The notes: a model not told the origin generated them from the sequence alone. Shown: positions 18,399 through 30,365, counted from the first letter of the stretch. The stretch: 64,000 nt of DNA from Aquipseudomonas alcaligenes MRY13-0052 (GCA_000474255.1 BATO01000023.1:1-64000), one strand, 5' to 3'. Made by a program: numbers and translations.

Positions 18399-19859
18399 TC
18401 AGGAACGTCCCTGTTCTGGCGTCCTGGCTCCGACACCACTCAGTTGGACAGGGAGGTCGCCCGCTTCCGCCCCGATTGCCGGTGCAGCCCTGCGCAGGAC
18501 CAACAGGTAGGCGATGGAGAGCAGCGCCAGGAACGGCACACCGAATACCAGGGTCATGCGGAACGCCGGCACGAAGGCCGTGGTGACCAGGACCGCCAGC
18601 ACCAGGACCAGGCCCAGCAGCGTTCCATAGGGGAAGCCCCACATGCGAAAGGCCAACGGTGCATTGCCCAGGCGCTGGTGATAGCGGCGGAAGCGGTAGT
18701 GGGTGAGGAAAATCATCATCCAGGCGAAGAGCGCGCCGAAGATGGAGATGGCCATCATCAGCATGAAGGACTGCTCGGGGAATACCAGGTTGACCAAGGT
18801 CGCCAGGGCGATGCCGGTGCAGGAGAGCGCCAGGGCGTTCAGCGGCACTCCGGCCTCGCTCAGCCGGCCCATCGCCTTGAGTGCGTGGCCCGCGCGGGAC
18901 AGGCTGAACATCATCCGCGTGGTGGTGTACAGCTGGCTGTTCATGGCCGAGAGCGCCGCCACCAGGATCACGAAGTTGATCAAGCCCGTGGCACCCGGAA
19001 TCCCGACCTGTGCCATGACGCTGACGAAGGGGCTCTGCGCGCCCTGTCCGGACTGGTGCCAGGGCACCATGGCGAGGATCAGCGCGAGGGTGAGCAGGTA
19101 GAACACCACCAGCCGCACCATGGTCACCTTGAAGGCCTTCTTCACCGCCTGCTCGGGGTGTTCCGCCTCGCCGGCAGCCACGGCGATCATCTCGATGCTG
19201 AGGTAGCTGAAGATGGCGATGATCACCGCGATCCATACGCCCGAAATGCCGTTGGGCATGAAGCCGCCGTGCTCGACGTAGTGGTGGAAGCCGTACTCCG
19301 GGTTCTGCCCACCGAATACCAGCCAGGCCCCCAGCAGGATGAAGGCGAGGATGGCGCTGATCTTGATGGCCGAGAACCAGTACTCGAAGTGGCCGAACGC
19401 CTTGACGCTGATTGCGTTGGTGAAGATCAGCACCGAGGAGAACAGCAGGATCCACACCCACCCGGCCACGTCGGGGAACCAGTGCTTCATGTACATCGCG
19501 ATGGCGGTGACCTCCGTTCCCACCGCCAGGACAATGGACGCCCAGTAGGCGTAGCGCACCAGGAACCCCGCCAGCGGGCTGATGTAGAACTCGGCGTAGG
19601 CACCGAAGGAGCCGGAGGTGGGATGGGCCACGGTCATCTCCGCCAGGCACCCCATCAACAGCAGCGCGATCAAGGCGCCGAGGGCATAGCTGACGAGCAC
19701 CCCGGGGCCGGCGAAGCCGATGGCGAAGCTGCTCCCCATGAACAGCCCGGTGCCGATGGCACCCCCGATGGCGATCATGCTCATCTGCGCCGAAGTGAGC
19801 TGGCGCTTGAGGCCCTGCTCGCGGGCCGCGATGGCGGCGAATCCAGTCTTGGTGGTCAT
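18399..19859 (-). CDS. Amino acid permease (APC family), kynurenine cluster
   Basis: A 486-residue permease of the amino acid-polyamine-organocation superfamily, with about twelve membrane helices. The first helix carries the substrate-binding loop IAIGGAIGTGLFMGS, and the segment EMIAVAAGEAEHPEQAVKKA near residue 220 is the typical permease loop. It is the last gene of a run kynB-kynU-porin-permease on the minus strand, as a permease is next to kynU in P. aeruginosa. Import of tryptophan, kynurenine or a related aromatic amino acid is inferred from context. Confidence 0.88.
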   Translation of the reverse strand: MTTKTGFAAIAAREQGLKRQLTSAQMSMIAIGGAIGTGLFMGSSFAIGFAGPGVLVSYALGALIALLLMGCLAEMTVAHPTSGSFGAYAEFYISPLAGFLVRYAYWASIVLAVGTEVTAIAMYMKHWFPDVAGWVWILLFSSVLIFTNAISVKAFGHFEYWFSAIKISAILAFILLGAWLVFGGQNPEYGFHHYVEHGGFMPNGISGVWIAVIIAIFSYLSIEMIAVAAGEAEHPEQAVKKAFKVTMVRLVVFYLLTLALILAMVPWHQSGQGAQSPFVSVMAQVGIPGATGLINFVILVAALSAMNSQLYTTTRMMFSLSRAGHALKAMGRLSEAGVPLNALALSCTGIALATLVNLVFPEQSFMLMMAISIFGALFAWMMIFLTHYRFRRYHQRLGNAPLAFRMWGFPYGTLLGLVLVLAVLVTTAFVPAFRMTLVFGVPFLALLSIAYLLVLRRAAPAIGAEAGDLPVQLSGVGARTPEQGRS

Positions 19860-19893
19860 TTCGTGCCTCGTCCTTATTGTCGTTATGCAGGCG

Positions 19894-21207
19894 TCAGAGA
19901 AGTTGCAGCGGGTATTCGATGATCACCCGCAGTTCGTTGTTGTCTGCGGTATCGGCACGGGCCACCTGCTCGGTTGAGCGGATGCTGGCCTGGCGCAGGC
20001 GCACGGACAGGTCCTTGGCCGAGCCGGACTGCACGACGTAGCGCAACTCGATGTCCCGCTCCCAGCGCTTGCCGGCCTCGCCGTAACGCTGGTAGGAGCC
20101 CGGCCCCTTGTGATGGCTGTCGTCGATGTGGTCACCGCGGATGTAGCGGGTCATGAAGCCCAGGCCGGGTACGCCGAACAGCGCCAGGTCGAGGTCGTAG
20201 CGCAGTTGCCAGGAGCGCTCGTTGGGGGCGTTGAAGTCGAGCACCTGCACCGAGTTGGCGAGGTAGATCGATGTGCCGGGCTGGCGATCGAAGCCCAGGT
20301 AGTCGAATGGCTCGTCGCCGCTTACCCGCTGATGCGCCAGGGTCAGGGCATGGGCGCCCTGGCTGTAGCGTGCGGAAGCGGACCAGGCGGTGGTGTCGAT
20401 CCCGCCCGCCAGTCGCCGCCCCTGGCCACGGGTGCGATAGAGGTTGAAGTCGAAGGTCAGGGTACGCGCTTCATCCAGCCCCACGCGGTGGTTGGCTCCC
20501 AGGTAGTGCTGGCGCCAGACGTCTTCGAACCTCGAGGTGTAGGCGGACAGCCCGGTGCCTTCCGCCGGGGTCCAGTCGAAGCCGGCGTAGTCGACCCGAC
20601 GCGTTTCCACCTGGGCGAACAGGGCCTTGAGTGCGCCGTCGCCATTGGTGGAGTTGCCGTCGTTGCCGGCGGTGAAGTGACCGGCCTCCAGCAACAGGTC
20701 GTCGCGTTCGCGACTGGCCAGCGAGAAGCCGATGGCCATCGGCGCGAACAGCCGTGCGTTGCCGGTGCCGAACACCGGGTTCATCGGTGCCTGGCTGCCG
20801 TATTTCAGCTCGCTGCGCGAGATACGCAGCTTCAGCGCCGCGCCGACCTCGCTGTAGTCGTCTTCAGGCCGCCCGGCGGAGTCCAGGGGCAGCAGGTCGG
20901 TGCCGGTGCGGGCACGGTTGCTGTCGAGCTTGAGCCCGAGGCTGGCGTACGCATCGACACCGAGGCCCACCGTTCCCCGGGTATAGCCGGAGCTGTAGTC
21001 CAGTTGCATGCCATGGGCCCACTCCTCCCGGTAGTTCTGCCCACCGGGGTTGTTGAGCATGTTGCGGTGGAAGTAGAAGTTGCGCTGGGTCAGGACCAGC
21101 CGGCTGTCCTCCAGGAAGCCTTCGGCCGGCTCCCCGGACATCGCCTGGAGGCTGAGGGATGCACAGAGCAAGGCACACGCCATTGGGAAACGGGATTTCA
21201 TCATCAT
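19894..21207 (-). CDS. OprD-family outer membrane porin
   Basis: A 437-residue substrate-specific porin with a signal peptide of about 24 residues (hydrophobic core MACALLCASLSL, cleavage near QAMSG). It starts with the OprD hallmark FLEDSRLVLTQRNFYF and shows alternating beta strands to a terminal strand ending in aromatic/hydrophobic residues (IIEYPLQLL). OprD porins admit basic amino acids or carboxylates. Its place between kynU and the permease suggests a paired outer- and inner-membrane route for kynurenine or tryptophan. The exact starting Met among three in a row is uncertain. Confidence 0.9.
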   Translation of the reverse strand: MMMKSRFPMACALLCASLSLQAMSGEPAEGFLEDSRLVLTQRNFYFHRNMLNNPGGQNYREEWAHGMQLDYSSGYTRGTVGLGVDAYASLGLKLDSNRARTGTDLLPLDSAGRPEDDYSEVGAALKLRISRSELKYGSQAPMNPVFGTGNARLFAPMAIGFSLASRERDDLLLEAGHFTAGNDGNSTNGDGALKALFAQVETRRVDYAGFDWTPAEGTGLSAYTSRFEDVWRQHYLGANHRVGLDEARTLTFDFNLYRTRGQGRRLAGGIDTTAWSASARYSQGAHALTLAHQRVSGDEPFDYLGFDRQPGTSIYLANSVQVLDFNAPNERSWQLRYDLDLALFGVPGLGFMTRYIRGDHIDDSHHKGPGSYQRYGEAGKRWERDIELRYVVQSGSAKDLSVRLRQASIRSTEQVARADTADNNELRVIIEYPLQLL

Positions 21208-21268
21208 CGACCTCTTCTTGTGGTTATGGGCTCGAGGCTGGGCGCCCTCCCCGGGCGCCCGGTTGGGT

Positions 21269-22519
21269 TCAGGTCACCTGCTTGCGGGTCATGAAGCGCT
21301 CTGCGCGCCAGGCATCGCTGTCGAGCACGTCAACGAGCGCCTCGGCGGCATCCCAGACATCGGTGAAGCCGGTGTAGAGCGGGGTGAAGCCGAAGCGCAT
21401 GATCCGCGGCTCGCGGTAGTCGCCGATGACGCCACGGTCGATGAGCGCCTGGATCACGGCGTAGCCCTCGGGGTGCTCGAAGCTCACGTGGCTGCCGCGG
21501 CGGGCGTGTTCCAGCGGCGTCACCAGGGTCAGCGGGTGCTCGCCACAACGGGCGCGGACGCGTTCGATGAAGAGGTCGGTCAGTGCCAGGGACTTCTCCC
21601 GCAGGGCCTGCATGTCGGTCTTCTCGAAGGCCTCCAGGCCGCACTCCACCATGGCGAGGGAGGTGATCGGCTGGGTGCCGCAGAGGTAGCGGCCTATCCC
21701 CGGGGCCGGCTCGTAGCGGGCCTCCATGCCGAACTGGCGGACATGGCCCCACCAGCCCGTGAGCGGCTGCCAGACCAGCTCGCGCAGGTGCGGGGCGACC
21801 CAGACGAAGGCCGGCGAGCCTGGGCCGCCGTTGAGGTACTTGTAGGTGCAACCGATGGCGTAGTCGGCGCCGGAACCCTTGAGGTCGACCGGCACCGCGC
21901 CGGCCGAATGGCAGAGGTCCCAGATGGTCAGCGCACCGCACTCGTGTGCCAGCGCCGTGAGCGCGGCCATGTCGTGGAGGTGGCCGGTCTTGTAGTTCAC
22001 CTGGGTGATCAGCGCGACGGCGGTGTCGGTGCCGATGGCCGCGGGCAACTCCTCCGGTGCATCCACCAGGCGCAGGCTGTAACCCTGCTGAAGCATGTCG
22101 GCGAGGCCTTCGACCATGTAGATGTCGGTGGGGAAGTTACTGCGTTCGGTGACGATCACCTTGCGCGACGGGTCGCGATCGGCCTGCACACGAAGCGCTG
22201 CCACCAGCACCTTGAAGAGGTTGATGGATGTGGTGTCGGTGATGACCACCTCGTCCTCGCCCGCGCCGATCAGGCGAGCCAGCCGGTTGCCCAGGCGCTC
22301 CGGCAACGCGCGCCAGCCGGCGCTGTTCCAGCTGCCGATCAGCCCTTCGCCCCACTCCTTCTCCACCACTTCGCGAGCCCTCTGCAGCGCGGGCCTCGGC
22401 CGGGCGCCGAGGGAGTTGCCGTCGAGGTAGATCACGCCTTCGGGCAGGACGAATTCTTCGCGCAAGGGGCCGAGGGGGTCGCGGGCATCGAGGGCCAGGC
22501 AGTCTTCTCTTGTAGTCAT
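21269..22519 (-). CDS. kynU: Kynureninase
   Basis: A 416-residue PLP enzyme that cleaves kynurenine to anthranilate and alanine. The segment [17 protein letters not shown] (about residues 25-41) is the family N-terminal signature. The PLP-binding lysine lies in [13 protein letters not shown] (about 225-237), and the aspartate of the cofactor pocket in [11 protein letters not shown] just before it. It starts 8 bases after kynB ends, in one operon. Anthranilate from this step feeds the antABC/catechol route or quinolone signals in pseudomonads; that link is background knowledge, not seen here. Confidence 0.96.
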   Translation of the reverse strand: MTTREDCLALDARDPLGPLREEFVLPEGVIYLDGNSLGARPRPALQRAREVVEKEWGEGLIGSWNSAGWRALPERLGNRLARLIGAGEDEVVITDTTSINLFKVLVAALRVQADRDPSRKVIVTERSNFPTDIYMVEGLADMLQQGYSLRLVDAPEELPAAIGTDTAVALITQVNYKTGHLHDMAALTALAHECGALTIWDLCHSAGAVPVDLKGSGADYAIGCTYKYLNGGPGSPAFVWVAPHLRELVWQPLTGWWGHVRQFGMEARYEPAPGIGRYLCGTQPITSLAMVECGLEAFEKTDMQALREKSLALTDLFIERVRARCGEHPLTLVTPLEHARRGSHVSFEHPEGYAVIQALIDRGVIGDYREPRIMRFGFTPLYTGFTDVWDAAEALVDVLDSDAWRAERFMTRKQVT

Positions 22520-22527
22520 GTCGATTC

Positions 22528-23169
22528 CTAGGCAGGCAGGCGACGCAGCACGGCGCGAACCGGGCTGGCATCGAGATGGGTGAATTTGAGCGGGAGGGCG
22601 ATCAGTTCGTAGTCGCCCGGAGCGACGTCATCGAGCAGCAGGCCTTCGAGGATCGCCATGCGCCAACGGCGAACGGCCTGGTGCGCATCGAGCGTCTTGC
22701 TGTCCTGGGGGTCCAGCGACGGCGTGTCGCTACCCACCAGGCGCACACCGTGGCGGGCCAGCAGTTCGACGGCCAGCGGATCGATGGCCGCGAAGGCCTC
22801 GGGCCAGCTGTCGAGAGGCGCTTGCCGCCAGGTGCGGATCAGGACCCGGGGCGGCAACTGGTGAAGATGCGGTTCCAGTTGCGCAGGCCGTACCAGGCCG
22901 CCGGCATCCAGGCAGTGGATGACCCGGCAAGGGCCGAGGTAGGGCGCCAGGTCGACGTCCCCGATCGCCGCACCGGACGCGTCGTAGTGCAGCGGTGCAT
23001 CGGCATGGGCGCCCGTGTGGGGCGACAGGGTGATGCGCCCCACGTTGACCGGGCAGTGCTCGTCGATGTGCCAGCAGCGTTCCTCCTGGAAGGGCGTATC
23101 GCCCGGCCAGGTTGGCGTGCTGGCGTCTAGCGGTGGACTGATGTCCCAGAGGGACTGGCCGTCTTGCAT
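22528..23169 (-). CDS. kynB: Kynurenine formamidase (arylformamidase)
   Basis: A 213-residue cyclase-family metal amidase that hydrolyses N-formylkynurenine to kynurenine. The metal-binding motif HxGxHxDxPxH reads [11 protein letters not shown] near residue 51, and the [19 protein letters not shown] segment near residue 148 is typical of KynB. It is the first gene of the kyn operon and is divergent from kynR. No tryptophan dioxygenase gene (kynA) is in the window, so the start of the pathway lies elsewhere or the cluster takes in kynurenine directly. Confidence 0.95.
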   Translation of the reverse strand: MQDGQSLWDISPPLDASTPTWPGDTPFQEERCWHIDEHCPVNVGRITLSPHTGAHADAPLHYDASGAAIGDVDLAPYLGPCRVIHCLDAGGLVRPAQLEPHLHQLPPRVLIRTWRQAPLDSWPEAFAAIDPLAVELLARHGVRLVGSDTPSLDPQDSKTLDAHQAVRRWRMAILEGLLLDDVAPGDYELIALPLKFTHLDASPVRAVLRRLPA

Positions 23170-23227
23170 GATCGGACTCCCGTGAAAGGAGGATGATCAT
23201 GGGTCAGGGGCCGAAGAATGTTCGTGC

Positions 23228-23263
23228 TATCTTCGTCCCGAAAACGGCACTTATTCGAAGATA
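23228..23263. promoter_or_regulatory. Candidate KynR operator (inverted repeat)
   Basis: TATCTTCG at 23228-23235 and its exact reverse complement CGAAGATA at 23256-23263 lie in the 130-base divergent gap between kynB and kynR. The 28-base centre-to-centre distance, near three helical turns, suits an Lrp-type dimer pair on one face. The assignment to KynR is inferred. Confidence 0.55.
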
Positions 23264-23299
23264 ATTTCGCCAGACAACAGTTCACTGAAAGAATATTCA

Positions 23300-23776
23300 A
23301 TGACCCTGGATACTACCGATCTGCGCCTCCTCCTCTGCCTCCAGCAGAACGGACGCATCAGCAACCAGGAACTGGCGGAGAAGGTCGCGCTCTCGCCCTC
23401 AGCCTGCTTGCGTCGGCTACGCAACCTGGAAGACGGTGGAGTGATCCGCGGCTATCGACCGCTGCTGGATGCCGAGCGCCTGGGAATCGAGCTGGATGCC
23501 CTGGTGCACCTTTCCATGCGCCAGGACGAGGATGGCTGGCACGAGCGCTTCATGGAGCAGGTACAGAGCTGGCCCGAGGTGGTGAGCGCCTTCATCGTCA
23601 CCGGCCACAGCAACTATGTGCTGCGGGTCCAGGCGCGCAACCTGAAACAGTTCTCCGACTTCATCGTCAACCGCCTGAACCGCGCCCGGGGCGTCACCGA
23701 CATCCGCTCCGAGATCATCCTGCAGCAGATCAAGGATGGCGGCGGCGTGCTCGACCTGCTCGTCGCGCGAAAGTAG
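23300..23776 (+). CDS. kynR: Lrp/AsnC-family regulator KynR
   Basis: A 158-residue Lrp-type regulator. The helix-turn-helix is at about residues 20-45 (ISNQELAEKVALSPSACLRR) and the RAM effector-binding domain at about 65-150, with the VTGHSNYVLRV segment. In P. aeruginosa KynR activates the kyn genes in response to kynurenine; the divergent placement here is the same. It converges with the hydrolase gene, which ends 7 bases past its stop. Confidence 0.93.
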   Translation: MTLDTTDLRLLLCLQQNGRISNQELAEKVALSPSACLRRLRNLEDGGVIRGYRPLLDAERLGIELDALVHLSMRQDEDGWHERFMEQVQSWPEVVSAFIVTGHSNYVLRVQARNLKQFSDFIVNRLNRARGVTDIRSEIILQQIKDGGGVLDLLVARK

Positions 23777-23783
23777 CGCGCAC

Positions 23784-24401
23784 TCAACTCGCCAGGAAGG
23801 CCGCCACGGCATCCGCAGCGCCGTCCATGTGCTGCTCGTGGGTCAGGCCCGACGCCTTGAGGGGCTTGAGGTCATGGTCGCCTGCGACAAGCCAGTGCAG
23901 ATGGATCGACGGGGATAACGCGTAGCCGGTGACGGCAGGGCGGTCGCCAAGGGCATCACGCTCGCCCTGGATGATCAGGGTCGGGGTCTTCAGTTCGGCC
24001 AGGTGCGCGACCCTCGGCTTCTCCGGTTTGCCGGCGGCATAGAAGGGATAACCCAGGCAGACCAGCGCATCCGCGCCCAGCTCGTCGGCCAGCAGGCTGG
24101 CCATGCGACCGCCCATGGATTTGCCACCGATGGCCAATTGCCCCGTGACGTGCTGTCGCACCTCGGCATGCACGGCACGCCAGTGATCGAGCAATTGCCC
24201 CTGGGGATTCGGCGGGCGCTTGCGCCCATCCTCACGCCGCGCAGCCATGTAGGGAAACTCGAAACGAACCACCGCAATGCCGCGCGCGGCAAGCTTTTGC
24301 GCCATTTCGTCCATGAAGGCGCTGTCCATCGGCGCCCCCGCGCCATGGGCCAGCACCAATGTGCTTTCGATAGGGCCCGAAGGCCGGTTCCACAACAACA
24401 T
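23784..24401 (-). CDS. Alpha/beta hydrolase (KANL3/Tex30 type)
   Basis: A 205-residue hydrolase-fold protein. LVLAHGAGAPMDSAFMDEMA (about residues 16-35) is the oxyanion start, GGKSMGGRMA (about 92-101) the nucleophile elbow, and AGDHDLKP near residue 176 the histidine region. The family is related to dienelactone hydrolases; substrate unknown. The ATG at 24401 gives the normal family start. The gene is divergent from ccoN2, so the ANR box at 24429 lies 28 bases before its start and could affect it. Confidence 0.82.
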   Translation of the reverse strand: MLLWNRPSGPIESTLVLAHGAGAPMDSAFMDEMAQKLAARGIAVVRFEFPYMAARREDGRKRPPNPQGQLLDHWRAVHAEVRQHVTGQLAIGGKSMGGRMASLLADELGADALVCLGYPFYAAGKPEKPRVAHLAELKTPTLIIQGERDALGDRPAVTGYALSPSIHLHWLVAGDHDLKPLKASGLTHEQHMDGAADAVAAFLAS

Positions 24402-24428
24402 AGGGAAATCTCCGGTGGACGGCGTCCG

Positions 24429-24470
24429 TTGATCCAAATCAATAGGACTTGAAGGGGCTTTCACCATGCT
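24429..24470 (+). promoter_or_regulatory. ANR/FNR box and promoter of the cco2 operon
   Basis: TTGATCCAAATCAA at 24429-24442 is a perfect FNR/ANR palindrome (TTGAT-N4-ATCAA). A plausible -10 hexamer CATGCT at 24465-24470 puts the start of transcription near 24477, so the box is centred at about -41.5, the class II activator position. This fits the known ANR control of the ccoN2 operon in P. aeruginosa. Confidence 0.88.
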
Positions 24471-24512
24471 TCGCACGCAATTCCAAGAAACCGTGTACGG
24501 AAGCCCACAAAC

Positions 24513-25937
24513 ATGAACACAGCAGTCAGTACCGCCTACAACTACAAGGTGGTCCGCCAGTTCGCCATTATGACGGTGGTCTGGGGAATCGTCGGGATGG
24601 GGCTCGGCGTTCTCATAGCTGCCCAGCTAGCCTGGCCGGAGCTCAACTTCAACCTGCCCTGGACCAGCTTTGGGCGCTTGCGACCCTTGCACACCAACGC
24701 GGTGATCTTCGCGTTCGGTGGTTGCGCATTGTTCGCCACCTCCTACTACGCCGTCCAACGCACCTGCCAGACCCGCCTGGTCTCGGACAAACTCGCTGCC
24801 TTCACCTTCTGGGGTTGGCAACTGGTGATCGTCCTGGCCGCCGTAAGCCTGCCGCTGGGCTTCACCAGCTCCAAGGAATACGCCGAGCTGGAATGGCCGA
24901 TCGACCTTCTCATCACCATCGTCTGGGTCAGCTACGCCGCCGTGTTCTTCGGCACGGTGATGAAGCGCAAGACCAAGCACATCTACGTCGGTAACTGGTT
25001 CTTCGGTGGCTTCATCCTCACCGTGGCCATCCTCCACGTGGTGAACAACCTGGAGATCCCGGTCACCCTGACCAAGTCCTACTCGCTCTATGCGGGTGCG
25101 ACCGATGCGATGATCCAGTGGTGGTACGGCCACAACGCCGTGGGCTTCTTCCTGACCGCCGGCTTCCTGGGGATGATGTATTACTTCGTTCCGAAGCAGG
25201 CCGGTCGCCCGGTCTACTCCTACCGCCTGTCCATCGTCCACTTCTGGGCGCTGATCGCGGTCTACATCTGGGCCGGCCCGCACCACCTGCACTACACCGC
25301 GCTGCCGGACTGGGCGCAGAGCCTGGGCATGGTGATGTCGCTGATTCTGCTGGCTCCGAGCTGGGGCGGCATGATCAACGGCATGATGACCCTGTCGGGC
25401 GCCTGGCATAAGCTGCGCGACGATCCGATCCTGCGCTTCCTGGTGGTCTCCCTGGCCTTCTACGGCATGTCCACCTTCGAAGGCCCGATGATGGCCATCA
25501 AGACCGTCAACGCCCTCTCCCACTACACCGACTGGACCATCGGCCACGTACATGCCGGTGCCCTCGGCTGGGTCGCCATGGTGTCCATCGGCTCGCTGTA
25601 TCACCTGATCCCGAAGGTCTTCGGTCGCGAGCAGATGCACAGCGTCGGCCTGATCAACGCCCACTTCTGGCTGGCCACCATCGGCACCGTTCTCTACATC
25701 GCCTCGATGTGGGTCAACGGCATCGCCCAGGGCCTGATGTGGCGCGCAGTGAACGAGGACGGCACCCTGACCTACTCCTTCGTCGAAGCGCTTGAAGCCA
25801 GCCACCCCGGCTTCGTGGTGCGCATGATCGGCGGCGCGATCTTCCTCAGCGGCATGCTCCTCATGGCTTACAACACCTGGCGCACCGTGAAGGCTGCCAA
25901 GCCGGCCGAATACGACGCCATCGCCCAGATCGCCTGA
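24513..25937 (+). CDS. ccoN2: cbb3-type cytochrome c oxidase subunit I (second operon)
   Basis: A 474-residue catalytic subunit of the high-affinity cbb3 oxidase, which reduces oxygen to water and pumps protons. It has about twelve membrane helices. Heme and CuB ligands lie in [10 protein letters not shown] (about residue 205), [13 protein letters not shown] (about 255) and [15 protein letters not shown] (about 340). It begins the ANR-controlled operon ccoN2O2Q2P2. The protein is very close to CcoN1 downstream, differing mainly at the ends and a few loops. Confidence 0.96.
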   Translation: MNTAVSTAYNYKVVRQFAIMTVVWGIVGMGLGVLIAAQLAWPELNFNLPWTSFGRLRPLHTNAVIFAFGGCALFATSYYAVQRTCQTRLVSDKLAAFTFWGWQLVIVLAAVSLPLGFTSSKEYAELEWPIDLLITIVWVSYAAVFFGTVMKRKTKHIYVGNWFFGGFILTVAILHVVNNLEIPVTLTKSYSLYAGATDAMIQWWYGHNAVGFFLTAGFLGMMYYFVPKQAGRPVYSYRLSIVHFWALIAVYIWAGPHHLHYTALPDWAQSLGMVMSLILLAPSWGGMINGMMTLSGAWHKLRDDPILRFLVVSLAFYGMSTFEGPMMAIKTVNALSHYTDWTIGHVHAGALGWVAMVSIGSLYHLIPKVFGREQMHSVGLINAHFWLATIGTVLYIASMWVNGIAQGLMWRAVNEDGTLTYSFVEALEASHPGFVVRMIGGAIFLSGMLLMAYNTWRTVKAAKPAEYDAIAQIA

Positions 25938-25948
25938 GGAATCGATAG

Positions 25949-26560
25949 ATGAAAAAGCATGAAGTCATCGAGAAAAACGTCGGCCTGATGGCGTTGTTCA
26001 TGATCCTGGCAGTCAGCATCGGCGGCCTGGTACAGATCGTCCCGCTGTTCTTCCAGGACGTCACCAACACCCCGGTCGAAGGCATGAAGCCCTACACCGC
26101 GCTGCAACTGGAAGGTCGCGACATCTACATCCGTGAAGGCTGCGTAGGCTGCCACTCGCAGATGATCCGTCCGTTCCGCGCCGAGACCGAGCGTTACGGC
26201 CACTACTCCGTCGCTGGCGAAAGCGTCTGGGACCACCCCTTCCTGTGGGGTTCCAAACGTACCGGCCCGGACCTGGCCCGTGTCGGCGCCCGCTACTCGG
26301 ACGACTGGCACCGCGCGCACCTCTACAACCCGCGCAACGTGGTGCCGGAGTCGAAGATGCCGGCCTACCCGTGGCTGGTGGAGAACAAGCTCGACGGCAA
26401 GGACACCGCCGCCAAGCTCAGCGCCATGAAGACCCTGGGCGTGCCCTACACCGACGAGGACATCGCCGGTGCCTCCGAGGCGGTCAAGGACAAGACCGAG
26501 ATGGACGCCCTGGTCGCCTACCTGCAGGTGCTCGGCACCAGCCTGAAGACCAAGAGGTAA
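25949..26560 (+). CDS. ccoO2: cbb3-type oxidase subunit II (monoheme cytochrome c)
   Basis: A 203-residue membrane-anchored cytochrome c that passes electrons to CcoN. An N-terminal helix (about residues 10-32) anchors it, and the single heme site [12 protein letters not shown] is at about residues 66-77. [10 protein letters not shown] near residue 133 supplies the axial methionine region. It follows ccoN2 by 11 bases. Confidence 0.96.
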   Translation: MKKHEVIEKNVGLMALFMILAVSIGGLVQIVPLFFQDVTNTPVEGMKPYTALQLEGRDIYIREGCVGCHSQMIRPFRAETERYGHYSVAGESVWDHPFLWGSKRTGPDLARVGARYSDDWHRAHLYNPRNVVPESKMPAYPWLVENKLDGKDTAAKLSAMKTLGVPYTDEDIAGASEAVKDKTEMDALVAYLQVLGTSLKTKR

Positions 26561-26566
26561 GGCGCC

Positions 26567-26752
26567 ATGGACGTTGGAATACTGCGCGGCCTCGGCACCT
26601 TGCTGGTGCTGGTCGCGATGATCGGGGTGTTCTGCTGGGCCTACAGCGGCCGGCGCAAGGCTGACTTCGAGCAAGCCGCGCTGCTGCCTTTCGGTGATGA
26701 CGCCGAGCCCAGCCTGCAAGACCGGAATGTTTCTAGGAGCACACACGAATGA
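26567..26752 (+). CDS. ccoQ2: cbb3-type oxidase subunit CcoQ
   Basis: A 61-residue protein with one membrane helix (about residues 7-25) and a short polar tail ([17 protein letters not shown]). CcoQ stabilises the cbb3 complex in related bacteria. It follows ccoO2 by 6 bases, and its stop overlaps the ccoP2 start (ATGA), which marks translational coupling. Confidence 0.9.
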   Translation: MDVGILRGLGTLLVLVAMIGVFCWAYSGRRKADFEQAALLPFGDDAEPSLQDRNVSRSTHE

Positions 26753-27687
26753 CCACTTTCTGGAGCTGGTACATAACCCTGCTCACCCTCTTCACCCTGG
26801 TGGCGCTGCTCTGGCTGGTGTTCGCCACCCGCAAGGGCGAGGCCAAGGGCACGGTCGACAAGACCATGGGCCATGCCTTCGACGGTATCGAGGAGTACGA
26901 CAACCCGCTGCCCAAATGGTGGTTCATGCTGTTCGTGGGCACCATCGTCTTCGCCATCGGCTACATGGTGCTCTACCCCGGCCTGGGCAACTGGACCGGC
27001 CTGTTCCCCGGCTACGAAGGTGGCTGGACCCAGGAGAAGCAGTGGCAGCGTGAAGTGGACAAGGCCAACGCACAGTACGGCCCGATCTTCGCCAAGTACT
27101 CGGCCATGTCGCTGGAAGCCGTCGCCCAGGATCCGCAAGCCATGAAAATGGGCGGCCGCCTGTTCGCCACCTACTGCTCCATCTGCCACGGCTCGGACGC
27201 CAAGGGCGCAGTGGGCTTCCCCAACCTGGCTGACAGCAGCTGGCGGTGGGGCGGCGACGCCGAAACCATCAAGGCCACCATCCTCCACGGTCGCATGGCT
27301 GCCATGCCGGCCTGGGGTGAAGTGCTGGGTGATGAAGGCGTGAAGAACGTTGCAGCCTATGTTCGCCAGGACCTGGCCGGCCTGAAGCTGCCGGACGATG
27401 TGAAAGCCGACGTGGAAGCCGGTAAAGCCATGTTCGCCACCACCTGCACCGCCTGCCACGGTCAAGAAGGCCACGGCACTGCAGCCATGGGTGCTCCGGA
27501 CCTGACCCAACCGGCCGCCTGGATCTACGGCTCCAGCCTGGCCCAGCTGCAACAGACCATCCGCTACGGCCGCAACGGCCAGATGCCTGCCCAGGAGCAA
27601 TACCTCGGTCAGGACAAGGTGCACATCCTTGCCGCCTACGTGTACAGCCTGTCCCGCAAGGACGGCGAGAAAGTAGCCAGCGAGTGA
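26749..27687 (+). CDS. ccoP2: cbb3-type oxidase subunit III (diheme cytochrome c)
   Basis: A 312-residue subunit with two N-terminal membrane helices (the second near residues 55-80), then two cytochrome c domains with CSICHG (about residue 144) and CTACHG (about residue 228). It is the electron entry point of the oxidase. It starts inside the ccoQ2 stop and ends the first operon; no U-tract terminator follows, only stem-loops. It is 12 residues shorter than CcoP1, which has an insert between the membrane part and the first heme domain. Confidence 0.95.
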   Translation: MTTFWSWYITLLTLFTLVALLWLVFATRKGEAKGTVDKTMGHAFDGIEEYDNPLPKWWFMLFVGTIVFAIGYMVLYPGLGNWTGLFPGYEGGWTQEKQWQREVDKANAQYGPIFAKYSAMSLEAVAQDPQAMKMGGRLFATYCSICHGSDAKGAVGFPNLADSSWRWGGDAETIKATILHGRMAAMPAWGEVLGDEGVKNVAAYVRQDLAGLKLPDDVKADVEAGKAMFATTCTACHGQEGHGTAAMGAPDLTQPAAWIYGSSLAQLQQTIRYGRNGQMPAQEQYLGQDKVHILAAYVYSLSRKDGEKVASE

Positions 27688-29559
<1,872 letters not shown>

Positions 29560-29560
<1 letters not shown>

Positions 29561-30171
29561 TGAAGCAACACGAATTAGTCGAGAAGAACGTAGGTCTGCT
29601 GGCGCTGTTCATGGTCATCGCCGTGAGCATCGGTGGTCTGGTGCAGATCGTTCCGCTGTTCTTCCAGGACGTCACCAACACCCCGGTCGAAGGCATGAAG
29701 CCGCGCACCGCGCTGGAACTTGAAGGCCGTGACATCTACATCCGCGAAGGCTGCGTAGGCTGCCACTCGCAGATGGTCCGTCCGTTCCGTGCCGAGACCG
29801 AGCGTTACGGCCACTACTCCGTCGCCGGCGAAAGCGTCTGGGACCACCCCTTCCTGTGGGGTTCCAAGCGTACCGGTCCGGACCTGGCCCGCGTAGGCGG
29901 CCGCTACTCCGACGACTGGCACCGCGCGCACCTGTACAACCCGCGCAACGTGGTTCCGGAATCGAAGATGCCGTCCTACCCGTGGCTGGTGGAGAACAAA
30001 CTCGACGGCAAGCACACTGCCGCCAAGATGGAAGCTCTCCGTACCGTAGGCGTGCCCTACACCGACGATGACATCGCCGGCGCCAAAGACGCAGTCAAGG
30101 GCAAGACCGAGATGGACGCGCTGGTCGCGTTCCTTCAAGGCCTTGGCACCTCGATCAAGAACAAACGGTAA
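29560..30171 (+). CDS. ccoO1: cbb3-type oxidase subunit II (monoheme cytochrome c)
   Basis: A 203-residue cytochrome c subunit equal in length to CcoO2, with the anchor helix near residues 10-32 and the heme site [12 protein letters not shown]. The ATG at 29560 shares its A with the ccoN1 stop (TAATG), and an AGGAG site lies 8 bases upstream. The open frame extends further left but that part overlaps ccoN1 and is not coding. Confidence 0.96.
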
Positions 30172-30173
30172 GC

Positions 30174-30365
30174 ATGATGGATATCCAGACTCTCCGCGGG
30201 CTGGGAACCATCCTGGTGTTCGTCGCCTTCATCGGCGTCGTGCTCTGGGCGTACAACAGCAAGCGCAAAGACAGCTTCGACGAAGCTGCCAACCTGCCCT
30301 TCGCAGACGACAAGCCAGCGAACACCAAGAGCGACGAAGAAGCTTCTAGGAGTAAGAGCGAATGA
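30174..30365 (+). CDS. ccoQ1: cbb3-type oxidase subunit CcoQ
   Basis: A 63-residue single-helix subunit (helix near residues 9-25, then [19 protein letters not shown]). The tail is more acidic than that of CcoQ2. Two ATG codons lie in tandem at 30174 and 30177. It overlaps ccoP1 by four bases (ATGA). Confidence 0.9.
   Translation: MMDIQTLRGLGTILVFVAFIGVVLWAYNSKRKDSFDEAANLPFADDKPANTKSDEEASRSKSE

Noticed and set aside
18444-19922. 492-codon frame opposite the permease gene
   Set aside because: Reads as His/Gln/Asp-rich low-complexity sequence, the complement of a membrane protein; the permease frame has clear family motifs.
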